25,735 nt of DNA from an uncultured Anaerobutyricum sp. (GCF_934307085.1 NZ_CAKRCF010000041.1:1-25735), one strand, 5' to 3'; shown: positions 1-9,058, counted from the first letter of the stretch. Notes: generated by a model from the sequence alone, not told the origin. Program-made: numbers and translations.

Positions 1-113
1 AGTTCAAAAAGGGGATATTATTTCGTCTCTCTGTTCAATATTACTTCTGGTAATCTGACTACTTATTCTTCACCAGCGGCGTCTGTTTAGCTCGACAAAT
101 TAGAAGTTACAAC

Positions 114-2750
114 TTACAGCTGTTCTTTTGCGATTTCTACAGCCTTTGCTAAAGCAGCTTCAATTCCAGCAGGATTCTTTCCACCAGCCTGAGCCATATT
201 TGGACGTCCACCGCCGCCGCCACCTACTAAGGCTGCTGCTTCTTTGATAATCTTTCCTGCATGTGCACCTGCTTTTACAGCATCATCTGTTGCAGTTACG
301 ATTAAGTTAACCTTTCCACCCATGTCGGAAGCAAGGATAACAACACCGCTGCCAATCTTGCCTTTGAGGTCATCTCCCAATGTACGCAGAGCATTCATAT
401 CAACGTCTTTTACGGATACTGGAAGCACTTTGTAAGCTCCAACTTCTACTACCTGATCCATTACGTCAGCAACTTCACTCTTGGCAATCTGATCTTTTAA
501 TTTTTCGTTTTCTGCAGAAAGTGCTTTGATTTCATCAAGCAGAGACTGAATCTTTTCTGCTAACTTATGAGGCTCTGCTTTTGCTGCTTTTGCTGCTTCG
601 TGAAGAGTTTTTTCCTCATCAAGATAGTATTTCATTACACCGTCACCAGTTAATGCTTCGATACGTCTTACACCTGCTGCAACACCTGTTTCAGAAATAA
701 TCTTAAATGCTTTGATTACGCCTGTGTGTGGTACATGAGTACCTGCACAGAACTCTTTGGAGAAGTCTCCCATAGTAACAACTCGTACTTTATCACCATA
801 TTTTTCTCCGAATAATGCCATCGCACCAGTCTTCTTTGCTTCATCAACGCTCATGATTTCTGTGCTTACAGTGAGGTCTTCCGCAATTTTTTCATTTACC
901 ATCTTTTCAACTTCTGCAAGTTCTTCTGCAGTTAATGCCTGAAAGTGAGAGAAGTCAAAACGAAGTCTGTCTTTATCTACATAAGAACCGGACTGCTCTA
1001 CATGATTTCCAAGAACGGTACGTAAAGACTTCTGAAGAAGATGTGTTGCACTATGACCTTTTGCTGTATCTGCTCTCTGTGCTTTATTTACAGATAATGT
1101 TACATTATCACCAACCTTGAACATTCCCTTTGTTACATGTCCGATATGTCCAATCTTACCACCAAGCATTTTTACAACATCTTCTACAACGAATTCGCCA
1201 TCTTTACATGTGATAACTCCACTGTCTGCATGCTGTCCACCACCTGTCGCATAAAATGGTGTCTCGTCTGCGAAGATTGTTCCGGTCTGACCATCAGTTA
1301 AAGCTTCTGTAAGCTCTGTATCTGTTGTCATAACAGTAATCTTAGAATCACATTCCTGTGTCTCATATCCAACGAAAGTACTTGTTACAGATGGATCGAT
1401 AGATTCGTAAACAGTAACGTCAGCACCCATGTAGTTTGTTGTCTTTCTTGCACTTCTTGCCTTTTCTTTCTGCTCGTTCATGCAAGCCTGGAATGCTTCT
1501 TCATTTACAGTGTATCCCTTTTCCTCGAGGATTTCTTTTGTAAGATCTAATGGGAATCCGTAAGTATCGTAAAGTTTGAAAGCGTCCTGACCATCGAGTT
1601 CTTTTACGCCTTTTTCCTTCATAGCTTCTTCCAAATCTGCAAGGATTGCAAGACCCTGATCGATTGTCTTATTGAACTTGCCTTCTTCCTGAATGATAAC
1701 ATTGTAAATGAAATCTTTCTTTTCTTCTAATTCTGGATAACCGTCTTTAGAACCTTCGATAACTGTTTTGCTAAGCTCTGCTAAGAACTTACCTTCAATT
1801 CCGAGTAAACGTCCATGACGAGCTGCTCTTCTGATAATACGACGAAGAACGTATCCACGACCTTCATTACTTGGCATGATACCATCAGAAATCATGAATG
1901 TAGCAGAACGGATATGGTCTGTAATCAGACGGATAGAAATATCATCCTGCTCATTTTCTTTGTAAGTTTTCTTTGCTACTTCACAGATTTTATCGCGAAG
2001 GGAACGAATTGTATCTACATCAAAGATAGAGCCTACATCCTGAACGATAACAGCAAGACGCTCTAATCCCATACCTGTATCAATATTTTTCTGTTTTAAT
2101 GTTGTGTAGTTGTTATGTCCATCATTCTCAAACTGAGTAAATACGTTGTTCCATACTTCCATGTAACGGTCGCAGTCACAACCTACTGTACAGCCTGGTT
2201 TACCACAGCCGTATTTTTCTCCACGGTCATAATAAATCTCGGAACAAGGACCGCAAGGACCTGCACCATGCTCCCAGAAGTTATCTTCCTTACCAAACTT
2301 GAAAATGCGTTCTGGAGCAATTCCAATCTCATCTCTCCAAATGGCAAATGCCTCATCATCTTCTAAGTATACAGATGGGTATAATCTGTCTGGGTCAAGT
2401 CCTACAACTTCTGTAAGGAATTCCCATGACCATGCGATTGCTTCATGCTTAAAATAATCTCCAAAAGAGAAGTTACCAAGCATCTCAAAGAATGTACCAT
2501 GACGGTCAGTCTTACCAACGTTTTCGATATCACCTGTACGAATACATTTCTGGCAAGTTGTCACTCTCTTTCTTGGCGGAATCTCCTGTCCTGTAAAATA
2601 AGGTTTCAGTGGTGCCATACCTGCATTAATCAGTAATAAACTGTTGTCGTTATGTGGAACCAGTGAGAAACTCTTCATTGCAAGATGTCCCTTGCTCTCA
2701 AAAAACTCCAGATACATTTTTCGAAGTTCATTTACTCCATACTTTTTCAA
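114..2750 (-). CDS. alaS: Alanyl-tRNA synthetase (AlaRS)
   Basis: Cytoplasmic enzyme that charges tRNA-Ala with alanine and edits mischarged Ser/Gly. At 878 residues it is full length for the family. The N-terminal class II catalytic core carries family blocks such as GNFSFGDYFK and GMGLERLA. The editing domain shows the zinc ligands HSATH (about residues 566-570) and CAGTH (about 668-672). A coiled linker and the C-terminal DHHA1 domain with the glycine-rich GGGGGGRPNMAQ stretch complete it. The start codon is TTG (2748-2750): AGGAGG lies about 8 nt upstream and there is no better ATG nearby, and the translation begins MKKYGVNELR as AlaRS proteins do. It lies downstream of a 51-residue membrane protein gene on the same strand and probably shares its promoter. 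No T-box leader was seen. The identification is secure. Confidence 0.98.
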   Translation of the reverse strand: MKKYGVNELRKMYLEFFESKGHLAMKSFSLVPHNDNSLLLINAGMAPLKPYFTGQEIPPRKRVTTCQKCIRTGDIENVGKTDRHGTFFEMLGNFSFGDYFKHEAIAWSWEFLTEVVGLDPDRLYPSVYLEDDEAFAIWRDEIGIAPERIFKFGKEDNFWEHGAGPCGPCSEIYYDRGEKYGCGKPGCTVGCDCDRYMEVWNNVFTQFENDGHNNYTTLKQKNIDTGMGLERLAVIVQDVGSIFDVDTIRSLRDKICEVAKKTYKENEQDDISIRLITDHIRSATFMISDGIMPSNEGRGYVLRRIIRRAARHGRLLGIEGKFLAELSKTVIEGSKDGYPELEEKKDFIYNVIIQEEGKFNKTIDQGLAILADLEEAMKEKGVKELDGQDAFKLYDTYGFPLDLTKEILEEKGYTVNEEAFQACMNEQKEKARSARKTTNYMGADVTVYESIDPSVTSTFVGYETQECDSKITVMTTDTELTEALTDGQTGTIFADETPFYATGGGQHADSGVITCKDGEFVVEDVVKMLGGKIGHIGHVTKGMFKVGDNVTLSVNKAQRADTAKGHSATHLLQKSLRTVLGNHVEQSGSYVDKDRLRFDFSHFQALTAEELAEVEKMVNEKIAEDLTVSTEIMSVDEAKKTGAMALFGEKYGDKVRVVTMGDFSKEFCAGTHVPHTGVIKAFKIISETGVAAGVRRIEALTGDGVMKYYLDEEKTLHEAAKAAKAEPHKLAEKIQSLLDEIKALSAENEKLKDQIAKSEVADVMDQVVEVGAYKVLPVSVKDVDMNALRTLGDDLKGKIGSGVVILASDMGGKVNLIVTATDDAVKAGAHAGKIIKEAAALVGGGGGGRPNMAQAGGKNPAGIEAALAKAVEIAKEQL

Positions 2751-2804
2751 AATTCTGTCCTCCTGTAGTATCTCATATATTGCTGCCGGTTTACCGACAT
2801 GAAA

Positions 2805-2843
2805 GGGTGCTGGCAGAAAACAATTGGTTCTCCGTCAGCACCC
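2805..2843 (-). terminator. Hairpin between the small membrane-protein gene and alaS
   Basis: GGGTGCTG (minus strand) pairs with CAGCACCC across a loop of about 20 nt, followed by CCCTTTCATG. The stem is GC-rich but the T-run is short, so it may be a weak or partial terminator, or an mRNA processing or stability structure that sets the alaS dose. The outer 8 bp are perfect. Confidence 0.4.
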
Positions 2844-2864
2844 TGAAATATATCGCTATATGAA

Positions 2865-3020
2865 TTATTTACCTGATGTATTTCCAGTACCAGCCGTGTT
2901 GCTTTCCATGTTCTTCTTCGTTCTTAATTTCTTCCCACAAAAAATGCCTCCGGCCGCGGCTGCTACCAGCAAAATAAACGTTATAATATATTGAACAAAT
3001 GCACTTAATACAGCCGACAT
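2865..3020 (-). CDS. Small single-span membrane protein, 51 aa
   Basis: This open frame is too short for usual ORF cut-offs but has a strong ribosome binding site (AAGGAGG, about 8 nt before ATG at 3018-3020) and a well-placed promoter. The product starts MSAVLSAFVQYIITF and has one hydrophobic segment at about residues 4-28, rich in Ile, Leu, Val and Ala. A basic stretch (GKKLRTKKN) follows, then a polar Ser/Thr/Gly tail. The basic residues after the span suggest an N-out, C-in topology. It precedes alaS on the same strand. I do not recognise a family. It could be a small integral membrane protein conserved with alaS in related genomes, which cannot be judged here. Confidence 0.7.
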   Translation of the reverse strand: MSAVLSAFVQYIITFILLVAAAAGGIFCGKKLRTKKNMESNTAGTGNTSGK

Positions 3021-3070
3021 AATAGGGCCCTCCTTCTCATACTGAAAATAGTTTCCAGTTACATAAAGCT

Positions 3071-3100
3071 AGTATACCATATTTACTAAAAAACTGTAAA
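3071..3100 (-). promoter_or_regulatory. Sigma-A-like promoter for the small membrane protein and alaS
   Basis: On the minus strand TTTACA (3095-3100) and TATACT (3071-3076) are separated by 18 bp, with a TG one base upstream of the -10. Transcription would start near 3064, about 45 nt before the 51-residue ORF. Confidence 0.65.
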
Positions 3101-3233
3101 CCTTTTATTTATTTTTCATCCTCAAATCTTTTATTGCTGGTAAAGTAATTTTTTCATCCAGCCAAAGACAGAAAATAGGCAACTCTTATTATAGTATCTG
3201 TGGCTTCTATTTCCGTTTGTATGTTACATAGTA

Positions 3234-4049
3234 CTACGCCAGTACTTCATTCATGCTTCCTGTACGATAGCCTTCTAAATCGAGAGATACATAAGTAAAT
3301 CCATATCGTTTTAGTTTATCTACAATTTCTTTCCGAAGGTCTCCGTCTAACATTCTTGGAATATCTGCTGGTAGAAGTTCGATTCTGGCGATAGTTCCGT
3401 GGATACGAACTCGGAACTGAAGAAATCCATTGCTACGGAGAAGTTCTTCGGCACGCTCTACCATGGAAAGCTTTTCGGCTGTGATGGTCTCACCGTATAC
3501 AAAGCGGGAGGCGAGGCAGGCGAAGGATGGTTTGCTCCAGGTTGGAAGTCCCATTTGTTTGGAGAGTTCTCGGATTTCTGCTTTAGTAAGCTCGGCAGCA
3601 CGAAGTGGACTTTTTATGCCAAGTTCTGTGATTGCCTGCATTCCTGGACGATAGTCTCCTAAATCATCCATGTTAGAACCTTCTGCGACATAATTCATCT
3701 GGTATTCTCTTGCTTTTTCTAAAAATTTTTCAAATAGTCCTTTTTTGCAGATATAGCATCGATTCGGTGGATTATGTCTAAACGTTGGAAGTTCTGTATC
3801 GCCGAGGTCTAAGACGATCTGCTGTATACCAAGACTCTTACAAAATTCTTCTGCTTCTCCGGATTCTCTTTCTGGAAAAAGGCAGGACTTTGCTGTAAAT
3901 GCAATTACCTTATTTCCAAGCGTCTCTCTTGCCGCTGCTAATAAAAAGGTAGAATCTACACCACCAGAAAAGGCAATCGCCACAGAATCAAGTCCTTTTA
4001 AATAACTCAGTAATTTTTGATATTTTTCCTGTAATTTATTCATATCCAT
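3234..4049 (-). CDS. larE: LarE-type ATP-dependent sacrificial sulfur transferase
   Basis: PP-loop ATP pyrophosphatase of 271 residues. The nucleotide loop SGGVDS is at residues 28-33. The LarE family adenylates and thiolates a pyridinium dicarboxylate mononucleotide to make the nickel-pincer (NPN) cofactor of lactate racemase-type enzymes. The catalytic-cysteine motif WSKPSFACLASR is at 171-182, with Cys178 in the place of the sacrificial Cys of lactobacillar LarE. Two more cysteines in NRCYICKKG (Cys98, Cys101) resemble the three-cysteine version reported to hold a [4Fe-4S] cluster and use it as a renewable sulfur carrier; that assignment is inferred. No larA, larB or larC is in the window. 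It follows hisI on the same strand after 73 bp, so it is probably transcribed from the his unit or an unseen promoter. A related PP-loop sulfurtransferase role cannot be excluded. The ribosome binding site is weak and ATG could be codon 1 or 3. Confidence 0.85.
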   Translation of the reverse strand: MDMNKLQEKYQKLLSYLKGLDSVAIAFSGGVDSTFLLAAARETLGNKVIAFTAKSCLFPERESGEAEEFCKSLGIQQIVLDLGDTELPTFRHNPPNRCYICKKGLFEKFLEKAREYQMNYVAEGSNMDDLGDYRPGMQAITELGIKSPLRAAELTKAEIRELSKQMGLPTWSKPSFACLASRFVYGETITAEKLSMVERAEELLRSNGFLQFRVRIHGTIARIELLPADIPRMLDGDLRKEIVDKLKRYGFTYVSLDLEGYRTGSMNEVLA

Positions 4050-4122
4050 TTCTTTTTATTTTTTATCCTTATTCTTTCCTTATCTGTATTTTTTATTCAA
4101 ATACACATCCTATATTTATCAA

Positions 4123-4461
4123 TTACTCTTCTTCTGCAAGTCGTGTAAAGAAACAGGTGCGGTTTCCTGTATGACAGGCTGCTCCAATCTGTTCGACTTT
4201 TGCTAATATGGTATCTTTATCACAGTCTATATCCAAAGATTTTACATACTGGTAATGTCCAGAAGTATCGCCTTTCGTCCAAAGTTCCTGGCGGCTGCGG
4301 CTAAAGTAGGTCATCTTGCCTGTTTCCAATGTTTTTTCAAAAGATTCCTTTGTCATATAGGCAAGCATTAAAACTTCGTTTGTCTTATAGTCCTGTGTGA
4401 TAACTGGAATCATTCCATCGCTGTTTAATTTAAATTCATCAAAAGAAAGTATACTTTTCAT
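4123..4461 (-). CDS. hisI: Phosphoribosyl-AMP cyclohydrolase
   Basis: Single-domain HisI of 112 residues that opens the adenine ring of PR-AMP in the third step of histidine synthesis. Visible signatures are [11 protein letters not shown], the metal-binding run DIDCDKDT and the zinc-ligand region [12 protein letters not shown]. The C-terminal HisE (PR-ATP pyrophosphohydrolase) domain found in many fusion proteins is absent, so HisE must be encoded elsewhere. The start ATG follows an AAAGGA motif. The gene lies 179 bp downstream of hisB, across a weak terminator-like hairpin, and 73 bp before larE. Confidence 0.96.
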   Translation of the reverse strand: MKSILSFDEFKLNSDGMIPVITQDYKTNEVLMLAYMTKESFEKTLETGKMTYFSRSRQELWTKGDTSGHYQYVKSLDIDCDKDTILAKVEQIGAACHTGNRTCFFTRLAEEE

Positions 4462-4600
4462 AAATAAATCCTTTCATTTACTGTAGGTAAATATTACTCT
4501 ATAACATATTTAAAAAATACTTTCTGCAAATTACACATCACAATCAACAATATATAGATTTTCAGAATACTTTTCCAATTACGCTTTAGAGTGTGTTTGA

Positions 4601-4621
4601 AAAAAACTTACCATTTGGTAA
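4601..4621 (-). terminator. Weak terminator-like hairpin after hisB
   Basis: On the minus strand TTACC-AAAT-GGTAA is followed by GTTTTTTTC. The stem is only 5 bp, so termination would be partial. It could reduce expression of hisI and larE relative to hisB. Confidence 0.35.
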
Positions 4622-4640
4622 TAAGAATATTTCTTTTTCT

Positions 4641-5231
4641 TTATAATGCCCCTTTTGTAGAAAGTACATCCGTAATTCTAGGATCATAAGAGCAAGCTTC
4701 GTCTAAAGCCTTCGCAAACGCTTTAAATGCAGCCTCCATAATGTGATGATTATTGCTTCCATGCATTAATTTTAAATGGAGATTCATCGCTGCACTGTAG
4801 GAAACAGCATAGAAGAATTCCTGTACCATCTCTGTGTCAAATCCACCGACTCTTTCTACAGTAAATGGCAGATTACACACACAGTATGGTCTGCCGGATA
4901 AGTCTACTGCACCAAGTACGAGTGTCTCATCCATCGGAAGTAAAAAATTGCCAAAACGGCGAATTCCTTTTTTATCTCCTACTGCTTCACGGATTGCCTG
5001 TCCAAGTACGATTCCTGTATCTTCAATCGTGTGATGGCAGTCTACTTCTAAGTCTCCATCTACTTTACAGGTCAAATCAAAAAAACCGTGTTTAGCAAAG
5101 CTATTTAACATATGATCAAAAAAACCGATTCCTGTATCAATATCATATTTGCCACTGCCATCTAAATTCAGATCAACAACAATCTTTGTCTCACTGGTGT
5201 TTCTTTCTACATGTGCTTTTCTTTCTGCCAT
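4641..5231 (-). CDS. hisB: Imidazoleglycerol-phosphate dehydratase
   Basis: Monofunctional IGPD of 196 residues, the usual length when the phosphatase domain of the enterobacterial HisB fusion is absent. It dehydrates imidazole glycerol phosphate to imidazole acetol phosphate using a di-manganese site. The two metal-binding repeats are clear: GIGFFDHML with DCHHTIEDTG in the first half, and GSNNHHIMEAAFKAFA in the second. GAGGAG before the ATG is part of the last codons of hisD. The stop of hisD and the start of hisB are 2 bp apart, indicating translational coupling. Confidence 0.97.
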   Translation of the reverse strand: MAERKAHVERNTSETKIVVDLNLDGSGKYDIDTGIGFFDHMLNSFAKHGFFDLTCKVDGDLEVDCHHTIEDTGIVLGQAIREAVGDKKGIRRFGNFLLPMDETLVLGAVDLSGRPYCVCNLPFTVERVGGFDTEMVQEFFYAVSYSAAMNLHLKLMHGSNNHHIMEAAFKAFAKALDEACSYDPRITDVLSTKGAL

Positions 5232-5233
5232 CT

Positions 5234-6532
5234 CTACTTCTCCTCTTCAAAACGAACAGCGATGGAGTTTGCATGTGCTGTTAGTCCCTCTGCCTGTGCA
5301 AATGTCTCGATGTCTTTATGAATTACTTTTAAGGCATCTTTTGAATAGTAAATAATACTTGATTTCTTTACAAAGTCATCAACATTTAATGGGGAGAAAA
5401 ACTTTGCTGTTCCGTTTGTTGGAAGTACATGGTTTGGTCCTGCAAAATAATCTCCAAGTGGTTCAGAACTATACTCTCCGATAAAGATGGCTCCGGCATT
5501 TCTTACCTTTGTCATTACCTCAAATGGATTGGCAGTTACGATTTCAAGATGCTCGGATGCAATCGCATTCACTACTTCTAATGCTTCGTCTAATGTTTCT
5601 GCTTCTAAAATATAACCAAAGTTTTCAAGCGATTTTTCAATAATTTCTGCTCTTGATAACTTCTTTAAGTAACCCTCAATTTCTTCCTGTACTTTCTCGC
5701 CAAGTGTTTTACTTGTTGTTACTAAAATCGCACTGGCAAGTTCGTCATGCTCTGCCTGAGATAACAGGTCAGCCGCTACAAAGTGTGGATTTGCAGTATC
5801 ATCTGCAAGAACAAGAATCTCACTTGGTCCGGCAATGGAATCGATACTTACATGTCCGTATACGGCTTTTTTCGCAAGGGCTACATAAATATTTCCAGGT
5901 CCTACGATTTTATCTACTTTTTCAATGGATTCTGTTCCATAGGCTAATGCACCAATTGCCTGTGCTCCACCTACTTTATAAATATGTGTTGCCCCTGCTT
6001 CGTTTGCTGCTACTAATGTTGCCGGTGTTACTTCCCCATCTTTATTTGGAGGAGTAACCATCACGATTTTTTCTACTCCAGCTACCTTTGCCGGTACAAT
6101 ATTCATAAGTACAGAAGACGGATATGCTGCCTTTCCACCCGGTACATACACACCAACAGAAGCTAACGCTGTCATCTTCTGACCAAGAATCGTACCATCC
6201 GCTTTGGCATCAAACCAACTATTTCTCTTTTGTTTTTCATGATACTCACGAATATTTACAAGAGATTTACGGATAACTTCTACTAAAGAATCATCCACTT
6301 TTTCATATGCCGCCTTGATTTCTTCCTCTGTTACCTGAATTGTATCCCTTGTCAGCTTACATTTATCAAACTTTTCTGTGTAAGCAAAAAGAGCTTCATC
6401 CCCTTTTTCCTTAATCTCATCTAAAATCCCCTGCACTGTTCCGGCATACTGGTCATAGTTATTTGGGCTTCTCTTTAATAAATCACTTAAAATATTTTTT
6501 GTATTTTCTTTATTTACCTTTAAAACTCTCAT
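5234..6532 (-). CDS. hisD: Histidinol dehydrogenase
   Basis: Zinc-dependent NAD enzyme that oxidises L-histidinol to L-histidine in the last two steps of the pathway. The 432-residue length is typical. Family blocks include VGPGNIYVALAKK, SIAGPSEILVLAD, the metal/catalytic region LLSQAEHD, ASEHLEIV, and GDYFAGPNHVLPT near the C-terminus. AGAGGAAAAG precedes the ATG. It is separated from hisG by a 290-bp AT-rich gap, unusual for an otherwise tightly packed his unit, and is coupled to hisB downstream. Confidence 0.98.
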   Translation of the reverse strand: MRVLKVNKENTKNILSDLLKRSPNNYDQYAGTVQGILDEIKEKGDEALFAYTEKFDKCKLTRDTIQVTEEEIKAAYEKVDDSLVEVIRKSLVNIREYHEKQKRNSWFDAKADGTILGQKMTALASVGVYVPGGKAAYPSSVLMNIVPAKVAGVEKIVMVTPPNKDGEVTPATLVAANEAGATHIYKVGGAQAIGALAYGTESIEKVDKIVGPGNIYVALAKKAVYGHVSIDSIAGPSEILVLADDTANPHFVAADLLSQAEHDELASAILVTTSKTLGEKVQEEIEGYLKKLSRAEIIEKSLENFGYILEAETLDEALEVVNAIASEHLEIVTANPFEVMTKVRNAGAIFIGEYSSEPLGDYFAGPNHVLPTNGTAKFFSPLNVDDFVKKSSIIYYSKDALKVIHKDIETFAQAEGLTAHANSIAVRFEEEK

Positions 6533-6746
6533 TTTCTTTTCCTCTGGAATTTTTTAATTTTTATTTTATCTTTTCTTGACAATATTACTAATATAATCAA
6601 TAATTATTTTTTTAATATCTAATATTCTTATACCAATATATTTTATACTAAATAACATAATAATCTGCTTCACCACATCAACTCTATTCTTTTATTCATT
6701 AATATAGATAGGATAAAAGCAATGCATTAACTAATATAAATTATAC

Positions 6747-6784
6747 TGAATATCAGCTTTTGTCTGCTATTTCGCTGATATTCA
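6747..6784. repeat. 11-bp perfect inverted repeat in the hisG-hisD gap
   Basis: TGAATATCAGC and its exact complement flank a 16-nt loop. No clear T-run follows on either side, so this is more likely an mRNA stability structure or protein site than a strong terminator. The rest of the gap between hisG and hisD (6533-6822) is very AT-rich, with no ORF and no convincing promoter. Confidence 0.5.
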
Positions 6785-6822
6785 TTTCTATCAATTTGAA
6801 ATTTATCTAAAGCCTATTGGCT

Positions 6823-7464
6823 CTATTGCTGTTTCAGCTTACGCAGGTCATAAATCAGCTTACGGATTCTCTCCTGCTCCATCTTAAGGCTTACCTGATT
6901 TACTACCATACGAGCAGATAAATCACAGATTTCCTCTAATACGGTAAGACCATTTGCTTTTAAGGTAGAACCCGTTTCAACGATATCGACAATAACTTCG
7001 GAAAGTCCGACAATCGGAGCTAACTCTATCGAACCATTTAACTTGATAATCTCTACAGTCTGGAACTTTTTATTGTAAAAATAATCTTTGGCAATGCTTG
7101 GATACTTAGAAGCCACACGAATCAGTTCTCCATGCTGTAACTTTTCTCTTGCACTTTCCGGTCCACAGACGCACATCTTACACTTTCCAAAACCTAAATC
7201 CATCACTTCATAAAGATTTCTTCCTTCTTCAAGAATCGTGTCCTCACCAACAATACCGATATCGGCTGCACCATATTCTACATAAGTAGGAACATCAGAA
7301 GCCTTCGCTAAGAAAAACTTAAGCTTTAAATCTTCATTGACAAAAATAAGCTTTCTTGTCTCTTTATCACGAATGGAATCACAGGTAATACCAAGTTTTT
7401 CAAACATATCCATTGTTTTATTGGCAAGTCTTCCCTTTGCCAGAGCAAATGTTAAATAGCGCAT
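6823..7464 (-). CDS. hisG: ATP phosphoribosyltransferase, short-form catalytic subunit
   Basis: Catalyses the first committed step of histidine synthesis, joining ATP and PRPP to give PR-ATP. At 213 residues it is the short form, which lacks the C-terminal regulatory domain and needs HisZ. Signatures include [10 protein letters not shown] at the N-terminus, [12 protein letters not shown], and the PRPP-loop region [14 protein letters not shown]. The ATG follows GGGAGGAATATTAAG, which overlaps the end of hisZ. The two genes abut, as expected for subunits of one hetero-octameric enzyme. Feedback inhibition by histidine normally acts through HisZ. Confidence 0.97.
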   Translation of the reverse strand: MRYLTFALAKGRLANKTMDMFEKLGITCDSIRDKETRKLIFVNEDLKLKFFLAKASDVPTYVEYGAADIGIVGEDTILEEGRNLYEVMDLGFGKCKMCVCGPESAREKLQHGELIRVASKYPSIAKDYFYNKKFQTVEIIKLNGSIELAPIVGLSEVIVDIVETGSTLKANGLTVLEEICDLSARMVVNQVSLKMEQERIRKLIYDLRKLKQQ

Positions 7465-7465
7465 C

Positions 7466-8731
7466 TTAATATTCCTCCCTGAATTCCTTTAATGTCTTTG
7501 TCTCCTGCTCTCCGGAAGCCATATCATAAACAGTAACATTCTCCCCATCTAAATAGAGGATTCCTTCTGCTCCCTGATTCTTTCCAAAAGCAAGATATTC
7601 TTCTAAAGTCTTTCCTTCTGTCATAGAAACGAATTCCGTCCTCACTCCGGCATCTCTTAACTTTACAACTAACGGGATCGCATTCTGTCTGTCCTCTGAT
7701 TTATAAAGAAGTAAAGAATAGGCATATTCTTTTAAGGAAATGCTGATATTCTGGCGGCTTAATGCAGATAGTACATCATCAATCAAAATGGTAAATCCGC
7801 TGGCACTTGCTTCCTTGCCAAACTGCGCTAAAAGGTTATCATAACGTCCACCTTTTCCAATCGCATCTCCAGTTCCATAAGTATATCCTCGGAAAATAAT
7901 TCCTGTATAATAATCAAAATGATTCACCATGCCAAGATCAAAACTTACATATTTCTCATATCCGTAAAGCTTTAACACTTCATAAACTTCCTCTAGTCTG
8001 GCAATTGCTGCCTGACAACGAGGATTTACAGTAAGCTTCTTTGCCTTTTCAAGCATGGTAACATCGCCGTATAAATCGTTATACTCAAGAAGAATATTTC
8101 TGTAGCAGTCCTTCATAGATAAATCCGATAAAAGAATTTCCATTCCAAGAGCATTCTTATTCTCAATATATTCGTGAATCTGCTCCTTAACTTCCTCAGA
8201 AGCTTCTAACGCATCCATAATTCCTTTATAAAACTCTGCCTGCCCGATATCTATACGAAAATCCGTAAGACCTGCTGCAAGGAAACAGTCAATCATCATA
8301 ATGATTCCCTCTGCATCTGCCTCTGGGCTGTCATCATTAATAAGCTCTGCTCCCATCTCTGTCTTTTCTGTCAGCTTACCCTGATAACTTCTGTTATTTA
8401 AGAAAGTATTACCACGGTAAGAAAGACGAAGTGGAAATTCACAGGCACTATAATACTTTGCCACACTTCTTGCAATAGAAGGTGTCATATCCGGACGAAG
8501 CACTAACGTATTATTATTTCTATCAAAAAACTTAAACATCTCTACAGAACTTACAGTTCCTGTATCACTGTTAAATATATCAAAGAATTCAAATGTTGGT
8601 GTCTCAATATCCTGATAGCCGTAAAGCTCTAATATATGATGAATCCGCTTCTCCACCGCTGACTTTCTCTTACATTCTGAGTTATAAATATCTCTTACTC
8701 CCTCTGGAGTGTGGAGCAGTTTTTCTTTCAT
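7466..8731 (-). CDS. hisZ: ATP phosphoribosyltransferase regulatory subunit
   Basis: HisRS-like protein of 421 residues without tRNA-charging function in this family, which binds short HisG and confers histidine feedback control. It keeps the class II synthetase fold blocks [31 protein letters not shown] and [14 protein letters not shown]. Its position immediately before short-form hisG and its length favour HisZ over a true HisRS. The ATG lies about 9 nt after AGGAGG. It is the first gene of the unit, behind a promoter at 8992-9020 and a leader of roughly 250 nt. Confidence 0.93.
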   Translation of the reverse strand: MKEKLLHTPEGVRDIYNSECKRKSAVEKRIHHILELYGYQDIETPTFEFFDIFNSDTGTVSSVEMFKFFDRNNNTLVLRPDMTPSIARSVAKYYSACEFPLRLSYRGNTFLNNRSYQGKLTEKTEMGAELINDDSPEADAEGIIMMIDCFLAAGLTDFRIDIGQAEFYKGIMDALEASEEVKEQIHEYIENKNALGMEILLSDLSMKDCYRNILLEYNDLYGDVTMLEKAKKLTVNPRCQAAIARLEEVYEVLKLYGYEKYVSFDLGMVNHFDYYTGIIFRGYTYGTGDAIGKGGRYDNLLAQFGKEASASGFTILIDDVLSALSRQNISISLKEYAYSLLLYKSEDRQNAIPLVVKLRDAGVRTEFVSMTEGKTLEEYLAFGKNQGAEGILYLDGENVTVYDMASGEQETKTLKEFREEY

Positions 8732-8807
8732 TAATGTTATCCTCCTAAATTAAAATCTCATTCACCACTTTTATAAAATTGTCTAAGCCATTCTCATAAA
8801 AAATTCA

Positions 8808-8845
8808 AGTCGAGCCGCCTGAAAGAGGTGGGAGTCTTCTCGACT
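8808..8845. other. Compact two-part hairpin in the hisZ leader region
   Basis: A 7-bp stem, AGTCGAG/CTCGACT (8808-8814 with 8839-8845), stacks directly on CCGCCT/AGGTGG (8815-8820 with 8826-8831), leaving a GAAAG loop and a 7-nt bulge. The inner stem contains a G-U pair if read as plus-strand RNA but an A-C mismatch if read as minus-strand RNA. On the minus strand a run of T follows four bases after the outer stem, which would suit a terminator in the his leader. The correct strand is unsettled. Confidence 0.5.
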
Positions 8846-8897
8846 GAGATAATTTTATTACCTATTTTCTCTTTTAATTTATAAAAATCTATAAAAG

Positions 8898-8923
8898 AAA
8901 GAGCCTGCATTCACAGACTCTTT
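8898..8923 (-). terminator. Terminator-like hairpin in the his leader (possible attenuator)
   Basis: On the minus strand AAAGAGTCTG pairs with CAGGCTCTTT (one G-U) around a 6-nt loop, followed by CTTTT. It lies about 60-90 nt after the predicted transcription start and ahead of hisZ, so it could stop transcription before the operon. Just upstream, an 8-bp stem TTGTGACA/TGTCACAA (8923-8930 with 8954-8961) is visible. No T-box sequence and no His-rich leader peptide was found. Confidence 0.5.
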
Positions 8924-8991
8924 TGTGACAATCTTCTTGCCCTTTAAACACTCTGTCACAATAAAGTGGTAACGCATTAAAACTGTTTATG

Positions 8992-9020
8992 ATTATACTC
9001 GTGACCGCCCATTTTGTCAA
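8992..9020 (-). promoter_or_regulatory. Sigma-A promoter of the his operon
   Basis: Consensus TTGACA (9015-9020) and TATAAT (8992-8997) are 17 bp apart on the minus strand. Transcription should begin near 8985, leaving a leader of about 250 nt before hisZ. Confidence 0.85.
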
Positions 9021-9058
9021 CCAGAGAACAGAACTTTTTCTAATTGATTCCTATAAAA

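Noticed and set aside
8881..8980. Histidine leader peptide (33-codon frame MRYHFIVTECL...)
   Set aside because: Only one His codon and no ribosome binding site, so it does not fit a classical his attenuator peptide.
8732..8985. T-box riboswitch upstream of hisZ
   Set aside because: AGGTGG occurs at 8826-8831, but on the plus strand and without the rest of the T-box sequence; no specifier stem was found on the minus strand.
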